The notes under the pieces are model-generated. The model saw only the letters and a list, made by a program, of their open reading frames with translations. It ran no database searches and was not told the origin of the DNA. Shown here piece by piece: positions 52,998 to 61,482 of a DNA stretch of 64,000 nt (the stretch's first letter is position 1; every line of letters begins with the position of its first letter). The DNA is taken from NCBI RefSeq assembly GCF_000514815.1, contig NZ_AZWQ01000018.1, positions 124,118 through 188,117 of the forward strand, given 5' to 3'. The translations under genes and the position numbers were made by a program. This DNA is from Salinispora fenicalii (GTDB lineage Bacteria; Actinomycetota; Actinomycetes; Mycobacteriales; Micromonosporaceae).

Positions 52998-53177
52998 ATG
53001 TCGATGCCGTTAGAGTCAGTTCCGATTGCCATGGGTGCGGTTCCTGCCTCGTTGTCACAGCTACTCGCCGAGTGGCGGCGCACGGCCGAAGTCCACGCCG
53101 ACCCCGACCCTCACCGAATCCTCGCCACGCCGAGTTCCGACGACTTCGGGCCGGTCGATCTCCCGGACAGCGAGTGA
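52998..53177 (+). CDS. 59-residue hypothetical protein
   Basis: ATG at 52998 with GAGAGG close upstream. The product reads SLSQLLAEWRRTAEVHADPD and ends DDFGPVDLPDSE. The composition is protein-like, and phrases of this kind occur at the C-terminus of actinobacterial antitoxin-like proteins, though I cannot name a family. The palindrome before it suggests tight control. May be a remnant. Confidence 0.45.
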   Translation: MSMPLESVPIAMGAVPASLSQLLAEWRRTAEVHADPDPHRILATPSSDDFGPVDLPDSE

Positions 53178-53235
53178 ACGCCAGACGCGGCGATCGCAGG
53201 CGTGAGCTGACCTTCCTGAGGCGTGGCGGATCCAC

Positions 53236-53334
53236 GAATCCCTGCGCCCGGAGGGAGAGAGTCTTCGGCCATGGTTGCTCGGCATCGCCACCAATGCGCT
53301 GCGCAACCGGCTCAGAGAGCGCCCGGCAGGTTAG
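53236..53334 (+). pseudogene. ECF sigma factor fragment
   Basis: A 32-codon frame reads GESLRPWLLGIATNALRNRL followed by RERPAG and a stop. RPWLLGIATN-L-R is the conserved end of sigma region 2 in ECF factors. No upstream or downstream sigma regions are intact, so it is a remnant. The rest of 53178-53449 holds nothing else I can support. Confidence 0.5.
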
Positions 53335-53449
53335 TCGGCACCGGACGACGCGGACGCAGCCGAGGCAGGAGCGCGGCGGCGGCTGATCGGGGTGCCCGGC
53401 GGCCGGCGGAGGTGGATCACCCCGCCGGCCACCCGGGCGGTAGCCGGAA

Positions 53450-53842
53450 TCAACAGTTGCGCAGCTCGGGAGACTGGTTGAGCAGCTGACCACGGACGGA
53501 GATGAAGCGGCGGTAGGTCTCCGAGTCCACTGCCGAGTGCCGGAACGCCGCGACCCGGTGACAGTTCTGGAAGGCCAGCTTGACGCCGAAGTGGCGCTCG
53601 AGGCTGGACCGGATGGCATCGCTGGCCAGCGCGCGCAGGAGCTGACCTCGCTCCTCCTCGGTCGGCGGCGGGACGACGTTGTCGGCGAACTCGGCGTCGG
53701 AGGACGCCAGCTCCGCCGCCACCCGGCTGACGGTCTGCCAGGCGTACGGCAGGGAGTCGCGGACGCAGGAGACGAAGGCGTCGTCGGCAACGGGGCCCGA
53801 CTCGGCGGCTTGCAACAGATCCGGTGGCACGGTGAGAGACAT
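53450..53842 (-). CDS. SCO5389-family protein
   Basis: 130 residues from ATG 53842. SLPYAWQTVSRVAAELASSD, PPPTEEERGQLLRALASDAI and HFGVKLAFQNCHRVAAFRHS are typical of this actinobacterial family, and it ends QLLNQSPELRNC. Function is unknown. An AT-rich inverted repeat resembling a metal-repressor site lies just upstream. Confidence 0.85.
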   Translation of the reverse strand: MSLTVPPDLLQAAESGPVADDAFVSCVRDSLPYAWQTVSRVAAELASSDAEFADNVVPPPTEEERGQLLRALASDAIRSSLERHFGVKLAFQNCHRVAAFRHSAVDSETYRRFISVRGQLLNQSPELRNC

Positions 53843-53858
53843 AGTCCTCCTTAGTTGA

Positions 53859-53879
53859 TAATGATCGTGGTTTTCATTA
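53859..53879. promoter_or_regulatory. possible metal-repressor (Zur-like) box
   Basis: TAATGA-N9-TCATTA; the left side extends to TGATAATGAT, which resembles the first half of Fur/Zur sites. It lies 16 bases before the SCO5389-family start. The spacing is not the standard Zur one. Confidence 0.35.
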
Positions 53880-54047
53880 CCGTTGCGTTCTTGAGCACAC
53901 CACTCAACGTCCACCGCGTCAATGACGCCACGTGGTGTGGCTCGGTCGGATTCGGTGGGTTCGCGGTCGTGATGGCGTGTGCCCACCTCAAGGTCATTTG
54001 ACAGTGCTGCTCGCGCCGGCTCAGACTGTCGCGACAACTCAACCAAC

Positions 54048-54145
54048 GCGTGTGTGCGGGGGAAGTCCGGTCAAAGTCCGGCGCTGGCCCGCAACGGTAG
54101 GCCGTCGAGGTGTATCCCGATGGCAAGCCCGAATACCCGCCACGC
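54048..54145 (+). promoter_or_regulatory. cobalamin riboswitch A
   Basis: Conserved core: GCGTG (P1), GGGGAAGTCCGGTCAAAGTC, CCGGCGCTGGCCCGCAACGG, then GCAAGCCCGAATACCCGCC and CACGC closing P1. It lies about 110 bases before the first beta-domain-like gene. Confidence 0.88.
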
Positions 54146-54258
54146 TCGCGCACCCCCTACCTACCCGTCGTGGCCCACGGGTCGGAGGCCCCGACCCGAC
54201 GCTGACCATGTGCGATCGGTCCGGGTTCTGACGACCGCAGGGCGGAAAGGCACTCCTG

Positions 54259-54750
54259 ATGGTCGTGTCCCACCTTCGAACCACCGTCCGCACCCGCGTC
54301 GCCGGCCTGTTGGCCGCCGCCGTCGCCGGGATCGCCCTGACCGCTGTCGAGCCCGCCCCCCAGGCCGCGCACGCCGACGCCTGTGCCGGCGCCTCGGGCG
54401 TCACCGTGGTGGTCGACTTCACCGCGCTCGGTGGCGAGGTCGAAGTCGCCTGCGCCCCCGGTGACCCGGACACCGGCCTGGCTGCCCTGCAGGACGCCGG
54501 CTTCGCCGTCGAGGGCACCATCCGATGGGGACTCGCCTTCGTCTGCCGGCTGGATGGCCTGCCCACCCCGGCTGTCGAGCCGTGCATCGACACCCCGCAG
54601 GCCACCGGCTACTGGTCGTACTGGCATGCCGCCAGCGGCGGCGACTGGGAGTACAGCGACAAGGGCGTACTCAACTACGACCCGGCCCCGGGCAGCATCG
54701 AGGGTTGGTCCTTCGGCGAGAGCACCCCGCCGAGCATCCCCGCCCCCTGA
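54259..54750 (+). CDS. secreted transcobalamin beta-domain-like protein
   Basis: 163 residues. A signal peptide (about 1-40, twin Arg-rich start then a hydrophobic core ending AHA) is followed by one domain: GVTVVVDFTALGGEVEVACA, GLAALQDAGF, FVCRLDGLP, then GYWSYWHAASGGDWEYSDKG and IEGWSFGE. The Y-W-S-Y-W-H-A motif and layout resemble DUF4430, the fold of the beta domain of transcobalamin and intrinsic factor. Cobalamin riboswitch A precedes it. There is no membrane anchor, so it is released. Corrinoid binding is inferred. Confidence 0.72.
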   Translation: MVVSHLRTTVRTRVAGLLAAAVAGIALTAVEPAPQAAHADACAGASGVTVVVDFTALGGEVEVACAPGDPDTGLAALQDAGFAVEGTIRWGLAFVCRLDGLPTPAVEPCIDTPQATGYWSYWHAASGGDWEYSDKGVLNYDPAPGSIEGWSFGESTPPSIPAP

Positions 54751-54872
54751 GCCGCCCATGCCGAAGATGTGACCAGTAGTGCACCCTGGGTGCTCCTCCG
54801 TCCTGGCGTTGTCGAACGTCCTGGCGATACGGTGACGGGCGCCCGGGTGCACACCGGGTCACAACTGCATAT

Positions 54873-54966
54873 GTCCCGTGTGGGGGGAAGCCGGTGCGAT
54901 ACCGGCGCTGACCCGCAGCCGTGAGCGAGAGAACCCTTTCGCGAGCCGGAATGCCCCGCCCGGGAC
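54873..54966 (+). promoter_or_regulatory. cobalamin riboswitch B
   Basis: GTCCCG (P1), GGGGAAGCCGGTGCGATACC, GGCGCTGACCCGCAGCCGTG, then GAGCCGGAATGCCCCGCC and CGGGAC closing P1. All core elements of the cobalamin riboswitch are present. It precedes the alpha-barrel gene by about 150 bases. Confidence 0.92.
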
Positions 54967-55113
54967 GAGCGGCTTCCACTGTCGAGGTCTACAGGGTGAA
55001 GTCCGGTCCGCCGAGGTCCGTCCACCCCGCTCACCGCAGCACGCGGAGCGGGGTTTTCGTACCCCGGGGTGCTTGCCGGAGCTCACCGACTGCTCTAGAA
55101 AGGCACCCCCACA

Positions 55114-56559
55114 ATGGCCCTGTCCCGGCGCCTCGCCACCGGTCTCGGCGCGGTCGCGGCAACCACCCTCGCCGCGGTAGCCGCCGCACCCCTGACTGTG
55201 GTGGCGGCCCCCGACCCGCACCACGCCGCCGCGGCACGCGCGGCGGCGTCCTGGCTTGCAGACGAATTCACCGATGGCGTCCTGCCCGGCCCGTTCAACC
55301 CGGAGGACTGGGGGCTGACCATCGACGGCATCCTCGCGCTCGCCGCCACCGGGGTTGACCCGTCGACCCGGCAGGCGGCGACCGCGCAGGTCGCGGCGAA
55401 CGTGCGCGCCTACAACAGCTACGACCACTGGGGCATCGAGGGCTTCACCGACGGCGGGGCGACCGCGAAGCTGCTCTACGTCGCCTCCGCCTCCAGCGCC
55501 GACCCCACCGACTTCGGCGGCTACGACCTACGGGCCGAAACCCTGTCGCTGATCGCCGGAGCGGACATCGACCACCAGCGGGGACGGATCACCAGCGCTA
55601 CCACCCCACAGACCGGCCCGGACCCGAGCAACACCTTCGACCAGTCCTTCGCCGTGCTGGGCCTGACCCGCAGCGGCGGCGTACCGCAGGACGCGGTGGA
55701 CTTCCTCATCCGGCAGCAGTGCGCGGTGGGCGGCTTCCGCCTCTACCCGGACACCGCCAACGGGCCCTCACCCTCCTGTGACGACCAACCCGACGCCACC
55801 CTCGACGTCGACTCGACCGCGATGGCCGTACAGGCGTTGCTGAGCGCCGCCGAGGACGGCGCCGCCGGCGCCGCCGGCGCCGCCGACGCGGGCGCGGACT
55901 GGCTGGCGTCCCAGCAGCACGCCGACGGATCGTTCGGCGGCTCCGGACCGACCACCGGGACGAATTCCAACAGCACCGGCCTGGCCGGGCAGGCCCTCGC
56001 CGCCGCCGGCCGCGACCCGGAGGCTAACGAGGCGGCGGTGGCGCTGGCCGCGCTACAGCTGACCGCGGCGGGCGGCGGGGCGGCTGCCGCGGAGGCGGGT
56101 GCCATCGCCTACAACACCGACGGGCTCACCGCTGCCGTCGCCGACGGGCTCGCCGACAACGACCGGGACCAATGGCGCCGGGCCACCGCCCAGGCTCTGC
56201 TCGGGCTCGCCCAGGTGCCGCTGGGTCGGCTCGGCCTCGACCCACCGCCGACCGGGCAGCCCACCCCGACCGGCACCGCCTCGCCCACCGCGTCACCCAC
56301 CGCCTCGCCGACGGCCACCGGATCGCCGACCCCGACCGGCACCGCCAGCCCGACGCCGAGCGCCACCGGGACCGTCCCGTCCGAGACACCCTCGGCGTCG
56401 CCGACCAGCAGCGCCCCGGTGACACCGACGCCGACCACCTCCAGCCTGGGTGGGCTGCCGACCACGGGCGCGGCGATCACCAGCTACGTATTGCTCGCGG
56501 TGCTGCTGCTCGGTGGCGGCGTGGGGCTGCTCATCCTCGGCCGTCGGCGGGCGAATTGA
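55114..56559 (+). CDS. LPTTG-anchored alpha-barrel protein (transcobalamin alpha-like)
   Basis: 481 residues. Signal peptide 1-32. Residues about 35-370 are an alpha/alpha-toroid of repeated helices (AAARAAASWLADEF, ATLDVDSTAMAVQALLSAAE), as in prenyltransferase/squalene-cyclase and intrinsic factor alpha domains. A Pro/Ser/Thr-rich linker (about 376-445) reaches LPTTG (448-452), a hydrophobic helix and RRR, a sortase cell-wall signal. Riboswitch B lies upstream. The protein probably captures corrinoids at the wall. No sortase gene is in the window. Confidence 0.78.
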   Translation: MALSRRLATGLGAVAATTLAAVAAAPLTVVAAPDPHHAAAARAAASWLADEFTDGVLPGPFNPEDWGLTIDGILALAATGVDPSTRQAATAQVAANVRAYNSYDHWGIEGFTDGGATAKLLYVASASSADPTDFGGYDLRAETLSLIAGADIDHQRGRITSATTPQTGPDPSNTFDQSFAVLGLTRSGGVPQDAVDFLIRQQCAVGGFRLYPDTANGPSPSCDDQPDATLDVDSTAMAVQALLSAAEDGAAGAAGAADAGADWLASQQHADGSFGGSGPTTGTNSNSTGLAGQALAAAGRDPEANEAAVALAALQLTAAGGGAAAAEAGAIAYNTDGLTAAVADGLADNDRDQWRRATAQALLGLAQVPLGRLGLDPPPTGQPTPTGTASPTASPTASPTATGSPTPTGTASPTPSATGTVPSETPSASPTSSAPVTPTPTTSSLGGLPTTGAAITSYVLLAVLLLGGGVGLLILGRRRAN

Positions 56560-57485
56560 GCCGCAGGACGCTCCGCGGCTCAGCAGCCGTCGCCCTGGTC
56601 GCCGCCGGCTCGGTGATCGGGCCGGGGAGCCCGGCGGCGGCCGCCGGGTCCGCCGGCTACTGCCCGGACGCCTCCGGCGTCACCGTCGTGGTCGACTTCA
56701 ACGAACTCGGGGGCGGGACCGTCGTCCGCTGCGCCCCCGGCAGCCAGGCCACCGGGTTGGCGGCGCTGAAGAGCGCCGGATTCCAGATCACCGGCACGCT
56801 GCGCTGGGGCGAGGGATTCATCTGCCGGATCGAGGGCAAGCCGTCGGCCGACGCGGAGAAGTGTGTCGACACGCCACCAGCCAGTGCGTACTGGTCGTAC
56901 TGGCACGCCCCGAACGGGGGCAGCTGGACCTACAGCGACAAGGGGGTGCTCAACCGGACGCCCCCGGCGGGCAGCTTCGAGGGCTGGTCGTTCTCCCTCA
57001 ACCGCGACCCCAACGACGCCCCCCGCCCGGGGGTCACCCCGAGCCGCCCCGCACCACCACCGCCCACCTCGCCACCGGCACCGCCGGCATCACCGCCGCC
57101 GAACGACGTACCGGTGGCACCGCCGCCGGCGGGCGGAGACGTCGCGCCGCCACCCGCCGACGATGGTCAACCCGGTGCCGCCGACGGCGGCCAGCCCGAC
57201 GCGGCCGGCGGGCCGCCCGGTGCCGCCGGTGGACCGACCCAGACCGTCGGCCCGTCGGCTTCGGCCACCGCCGCGCCGTTGGCCAGCGCGGCGGGCCTCC
57301 CGTCCCCGGAGACCGCCACCGCCTCAGCGCAGCCGGGCTCCGCCGACGAGCCCATGCTGACCGCCTCCCGCGAGGAGGGGGGCGTACCGCTGGGCACGCT
57401 GGCCGGGGTACTGCTGCTGGCCGCGCTCATCGCCGGAGGCCTGGTCGCCGCCCGTCGACGGCGGGCCGCCGACCCGGATGACTGA
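56556..57485 (+). CDS. membrane-anchored transcobalamin beta-domain-like protein
   Basis: 309 residues from a TTG that overlaps the preceding stop (TTGA). Signal peptide (1-30), then the same domain as at 54259: GVTVVVDFNELGGGTVVRCA, FICRIEGKP, AYWSYWHAPNGGSWTYSDKG and FEGWSFS. A 110-residue Pro/Ala/Gly linker leads to a C-terminal helix (VPLGTLAGVLLLAALIAG) and RRRR, so it is held at the membrane by a tail anchor. It may hand cobalamin to the transporter encoded next. Confidence 0.75.
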   Translation: MSRRTLRGSAAVALVAAGSVIGPGSPAAAAGSAGYCPDASGVTVVVDFNELGGGTVVRCAPGSQATGLAALKSAGFQITGTLRWGEGFICRIEGKPSADAEKCVDTPPASAYWSYWHAPNGGSWTYSDKGVLNRTPPAGSFEGWSFSLNRDPNDAPRPGVTPSRPAPPPPTSPPAPPASPPPNDVPVAPPPAGGDVAPPPADDGQPGAADGGQPDAAGGPPGAAGGPTQTVGPSASATAAPLASAAGLPSPETATASAQPGSADEPMLTASREEGGVPLGTLAGVLLLAALIAGGLVAARRRRAADPDD

Positions 57486-58626
57486 CGCCGCGGTGGGCAG
57501 CTCCCCGACCGTCGATCGGTGGTCGGCCCGCTGGTCCGCCTGGCGACTGCCCCGCGGGCTACACCCGGGCGCCTGGTGGCTCTGGGCGCTCGGGCTGGCC
57601 ACCGCGGCCAGCCACACCACCAACCCGCTGGGGCTCACCCTGCTGGTCGCGGTCACCGCGCTGGTGGTCATCCAGCGACGTGGGCACGCTCCCTGGGCGC
57701 TGGCGTTCCGGATGTACGTCTGGCTCGGCGTGGTGATCGTCGCGATGCGGGTGGTGTTCCGGATCGTCCTCGGTGGCGGGCAGGGCGAACACGTGTTGGT
57801 CCGGTTGCCGGAGATCCCGCTGCCGGAGTGGGCGGCGGGCATCCGTCTTTTCGGGCCGGTCGCCGCCGAGCAGGTCCTCGGCGGGTTCTACGACGGGCTC
57901 CGGTTAGCGACGATGCTGATCTGCCTGGGGGCGGCGAACGCGCTGGCGAACCCGAAGCGGCTCCTCAAGGCCGTACCGGGAGCGTTGTATGCGGTGGGCA
58001 CGGCGGTGGTGGTCGCACTGTCGGTCGCCCCGCAGCTGGTGGAGAGTGTGCTGCGGGTCCGGCGCGCGCGTCGGCTGCGGGGCGCGTCCGGGCGGGGGAT
58101 GCGGGCGTTTCGGGGAGTCGCGCTTCCGGTCTTGGCCGACGCGTTGGACCGGTCGCTGGCCCTCGCCGCGGCGATGGACTCACGCGGCTACGGCCGGACC
58201 GCGGCGGTCCCCGCCGGGCAGCGCACGGTGACCGGCACGTTGGTGCTCGGCGGCCTGCTCGGCGTCTGCGCCGGCACCTACGGGCTGCTCGACACCACCG
58301 GGCCCGGCTATCTGGGGCTGCCGCTGCTCCTCGCTGGGCTGGCCGCCGCCGTCGGGGGCATGCTGCTGGCCGGCCGCCGGGTCCGCCGCAGCCGCTACCG
58401 GCCGGACCGCTGGCAGCTGGCCGAGCTGCTGGTCGCCGGGTGTGGGATCGCCGCGGCCGGCCTGATGGTGCTGGCCGGCACGGTCGACCCGGAGCGGCTC
58501 TACCCGCCGGTGAGCCCGCTCACCTGGCCCGAACTGACCCCCCTGCTGCTGCTCGCCGTCGCCGTCGCGGCTGTCCCGGCCTGGCTCGCGCCACCGCCGA
58601 CGCCTATCCCGAAAGATCGCGCATGA
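57478..58626 (+). CDS. ecfT: ECF transporter T component
   Basis: 382 residues with several membrane helices; residues 33-105 open like EcfT (NPLGLTLLVAVTALVVIQRR), and the coupling motif is VRRARRLRGASGRG, the Ala-Arg motif that contacts the ATPases, followed by DALDRSLALAAAMDSRGYG. It starts eight bases before the upstream stop. It forms the transmembrane scaffold of the ECF module. Two extra helices at the C-terminus are longer than usual. Confidence 0.9.
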   Translation: MTDAAVGSSPTVDRWSARWSAWRLPRGLHPGAWWLWALGLATAASHTTNPLGLTLLVAVTALVVIQRRGHAPWALAFRMYVWLGVVIVAMRVVFRIVLGGGQGEHVLVRLPEIPLPEWAAGIRLFGPVAAEQVLGGFYDGLRLATMLICLGAANALANPKRLLKAVPGALYAVGTAVVVALSVAPQLVESVLRVRRARRLRGASGRGMRAFRGVALPVLADALDRSLALAAAMDSRGYGRTAAVPAGQRTVTGTLVLGGLLGVCAGTYGLLDTTGPGYLGLPLLLAGLAAAVGGMLLAGRRVRRSRYRPDRWQLAELLVAGCGIAAAGLMVLAGTVDPERLYPPVSPLTWPELTPLLLLAVAVAAVPAWLAPPPTPIPKDRA

Positions 58627-60257
58627 TCACATTTGACCGGGTGACCGTCCGCTACACCGAGGACGGACCACCGCCGCTGCGGGACGTGACGCTGACCGTC
58701 GAGGAGGGGGAGCTGTGCCTGGTCGCCGGGCGCACCGGGGCCGGTAAGTCGACCCTGCTGCGGGCGATCAACGGGCTGGTGCCGCACTTCACCGGCGGCA
58801 CCCTGCACGGTTCGGTCACCGTGGACGGCCGGGCCACCCGCCGGCACCCGCCCCGCGACCTCGCCGATGTCGTCGGCGTGGTCGGCCAGGACCCGCTCGC
58901 CGGGTTCGTCACCGACACGGTCGAGGAGGAGCTGGCGTACGGCATGGAGCAGCTTTCCCTGCCGCCGGCGATGATGCGCAAGCGGGTGGAGGAGACGCTG
59001 GACCTCCTCGGCATCGCCGAGCTGCGCGACCGGCCACTGCGGACCCTCTCCGGCGGGCAACAGCAACGGGTCGCCATCGGCGCCGTCCTCACCAGCCACC
59101 CCCGGGTCCTGGTACTCGACGAGCCCACCTCCGCGCTGGACCCCACGGCCGCCGAGGACGTCCTCGCCGCGGTCACCCGGCTGGTCCACGATCTCGGCGT
59201 CACCGTGGTGCTGGCCGAGCACCGGCTCGAACGGGTCATGCAGTACGCCGACCGCCTGCTCTACCTGCCCGGTGACGGGCGCGTGGTCAACGGGCCGCCG
59301 GCGACGGTGCTGGCCGGCGTGGAGCTGGCCCCACCCCTGGTCGAGCTGGGCCGCCTGGCCGGCTGGGACCCGCTGCCGCTGTCGGTACGCGATGCCCGCC
59401 GCCGCGCCGCACAGCTGCGTGGGCGGCTCGCCGACGCAGCGCCCCCCGCGCCGACTCCCGCCCCGGAGCCGACCACGGCGCTGAGCGCACGGAAGATCGT
59501 CGTGCGGTATCCGGGCACCGTCGCCGTGGCCGGCGTTGACCTCGACCTCCAGGTCGGCCAGGTCGTCGCCTTGATGGGTCGCAACGGCTCCGGAAAGTCC
59601 AGCCTGCTCTGGGCTGTGCAGGGCAGCGGCCCCCGGCAGGGCGGCGCGGTGAGGGTGACCGGCTCAACGGGGGCCGTCGTCGACCCCGAGAGCCTGCCGG
59701 CGCACCAGGCCCGCCGGCAGGTCGGGCTGGTTCCGCAGACCCCGGGCGACCTGCTCTACCTGGAGACGGTCGATGGCGAGTGTCACCAGGCCGACCAGGA
59801 GACCGAGGCGGCGGCCGGCACCTGCCGTGCCCTGCTGGACCAGCTCACCCCTGGCCTGCCCGGTGACCGGCACCCGCGGGACCTCTCCGAGGGGCAGCGG
59901 CTGGCGCTCGCGCTCGCGGTGCAGCTCACCGCTGCCCCGCCGGTGGTGCTGCTGGACGAACCGACCCGCGGCCTGGACTACCTCGCCAAGCAGCAGTTCG
60001 TCTCGCTGGTGCGCGGGCTGGCCGCCGCCGGGCGCAGCGTGGTGGTGGCGACGCACGATGTGGAGCTGGTCGCGGCGCTGGCCGACCGGGTGATCGTGAT
60101 GGCCGACGGTGAGATCGTGGCCGACGGCAGCACCGCGGAGGTCATGCTCGCCTCGCCCGCGTTCGCCCCGCAGGTCGCCAAGGTGCTCGCCCCGGCGCCG
60201 TGGCTGACGGTGGGTCAGGTCGCCGCCGCGCTGGTGGCGGAGCGGGAGCCGGCGTGA
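58623..60257 (+). CDS. ecfA: ECF transporter ATPase, two domains fused
   Basis: 544 residues from an ATG overlapping the ecfT stop (ATGA). First half: GRTGAGKST, LSGGQQQRVAIG, VLVLDEPTSALD, VVLAEHR. Second half: GRNGSGKSS, LSEGQRLALALA, VVLLDEPTRGLD, VVATHD. The second signature has Glu where LSGGQ has Gly. A fused EcfA1A2 is common in actinobacteria. It powers import of the S-component substrate. Confidence 0.92.
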   Translation: MITFDRVTVRYTEDGPPPLRDVTLTVEEGELCLVAGRTGAGKSTLLRAINGLVPHFTGGTLHGSVTVDGRATRRHPPRDLADVVGVVGQDPLAGFVTDTVEEELAYGMEQLSLPPAMMRKRVEETLDLLGIAELRDRPLRTLSGGQQQRVAIGAVLTSHPRVLVLDEPTSALDPTAAEDVLAAVTRLVHDLGVTVVLAEHRLERVMQYADRLLYLPGDGRVVNGPPATVLAGVELAPPLVELGRLAGWDPLPLSVRDARRRAAQLRGRLADAAPPAPTPAPEPTTALSARKIVVRYPGTVAVAGVDLDLQVGQVVALMGRNGSGKSSLLWAVQGSGPRQGGAVRVTGSTGAVVDPESLPAHQARRQVGLVPQTPGDLLYLETVDGECHQADQETEAAAGTCRALLDQLTPGLPGDRHPRDLSEGQRLALALAVQLTAAPPVVLLDEPTRGLDYLAKQQFVSLVRGLAAAGRSVVVATHDVELVAALADRVIVMADGEIVADGSTAEVMLASPAFAPQVAKVLAPAPWLTVGQVAAALVAEREPA

Positions 60258-61189
60258 GTGTGCTGCGGGTCGCTCCGCGCACCGCCGTGGTGCTGGTGCT
60301 CGCGTCGGTCGCCGCGCTGGCCACCTTCACCTGGCCGCTCTTCGTCCCGGTGCAGCCGGAGAACACCGCCCGCGCCGGGGAGGCGCCGCTGGTCTTCGTC
60401 GTCATGTTGCCGGTGTTGGTGGCACTGGTACTGGCGGAACTCACCTCCGGGGGAATCGACAGCAAGGCCCTGGCGATGCTTGGGGTGCTCGCCGCGGTCA
60501 ACGCCGCGCTGCGCCCACTCGGTGCCGGTACCGCCGGGATCGAGACAGTGTTCTTCCTGCTCGTCCTCGCCGGCCGGGTCTTCGGACCGGGGTTCGGCTT
60601 CCTGCTCGGCTCCACATCGCTGTTCGCCTCCGCGTTGCTCACCGCCGGTGTCGGCCCCTGGCTGCCGTTCCAGATGCTCGCCGCCTCCTGGGTGGGTCTG
60701 GGCGCCGGCCTGCTTCCCCGCCGGCCCCGCGGTCGCGCCGAGGTAGCTCTGCTGGCCGGGTACGGCGCGGTCGCCGCCTACGGCTACGGGTTGCTGATGA
60801 ACCTCTGGTTCTGGCCGTTCAGCGCCGGCGCGGATACCCAACTCTCCTACGTGGCCGGTGCGCCGATCCTGGAGAACCTGCACCGCTTCGTTTTCTTCAC
60901 CGCGGTGACCTCGACCTTCGGCTGGGACACCGGACGGGCGATCACCACCGCCGTGCTGATCGCCCTCGCCGGCCCGGCGGTGCTCGCCGCGCTACGCCGC
61001 GCCGCCCGCAAGGCCGCCTTCGGTGCTCCGGTGACCTTCGCCGCACCCGAGCCGGGACTGCCGGCGTCGCTACCGACCGCGCTCCTGGCCGCGCAGGCGG
61101 GGAAGCCCGCCGCGGGCCAGCCCGCGGGCCGCGACGATCGCCAGCACCGGTGGGACCAGCACCACCCGCTGGGCAGCAGGGTGACGTGA
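60254..61189 (+). CDS. ECF transporter S component, probably for cobalamin
   Basis: 311 residues from GTG 60254, overlapping the ATPase stop (GTGA). About six membrane helices, with KALAMLGVLAAVNAALRPLG and ETVFFLLVLAGRVFGPGFGF, typical of CbrT/QueT-like S components, and FFTAVTSTFGWDTGRAITTA near the end; the C-terminal 60 residues are polar. The riboswitch-led operon implies cobalamin as substrate. The last gene of an operon with overlapping reading frames from 55114. Confidence 0.88.
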   Translation: MSVLRVAPRTAVVLVLASVAALATFTWPLFVPVQPENTARAGEAPLVFVVMLPVLVALVLAELTSGGIDSKALAMLGVLAAVNAALRPLGAGTAGIETVFFLLVLAGRVFGPGFGFLLGSTSLFASALLTAGVGPWLPFQMLAASWVGLGAGLLPRRPRGRAEVALLAGYGAVAAYGYGLLMNLWFWPFSAGADTQLSYVAGAPILENLHRFVFFTAVTSTFGWDTGRAITTAVLIALAGPAVLAALRRAARKAAFGAPVTFAAPEPGLPASLPTALLAAQAGKPAAGQPAGRDDRQHRWDQHHPLGSRVT

Positions 61190-61482
61190 CCGCTCTCGGC
61201 CAGGGCGTCGTTGAAGACCACGGCGTCCCCCTGATCCAGGGCAGCCACCTCGGCGGTGGTGGCGGCCCGACCGGTCACCAGCCGTACGACCTCCGCCCCG
61301 CCGACGGCGATGTCACGCTGCTCGTGCACGCGCAAGAGGTTGGGATCGGGCTCTGGACACGGCTGGGCTAGCTGGTTACCGAAAGGTTCTTGGGGTTCGG
61401 AAAAGTGCCTTCTTCCCTGCTTACGACCGGTTTCCTATGGTGTTCTAGTAACTGAAAGAGAGCTACGAAGGAGGCAGTCATC
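61190..61482. other. intergenic region, possible minus-strand remnant
   Basis: About 290 bases. A minus-strand frame here reads EVVRLVTGRAATTAEVAALD then GDAVVFNDALAESGHV, which looks protein-like, and a second frame continues VVLVPPVLAIVAARGLA; a frameshift would join them. No intact start or stop fits. I take it as a decayed gene of unknown identity. Confidence 0.35.

Noticed and set aside
55114..56559. Terpene cyclase or prenyltransferase enzyme
   Set aside because: The toroid fold is similar, but the protein is exported and wall-anchored and lies between B12 riboswitches and an ECF transporter, so a binding role is more likely.
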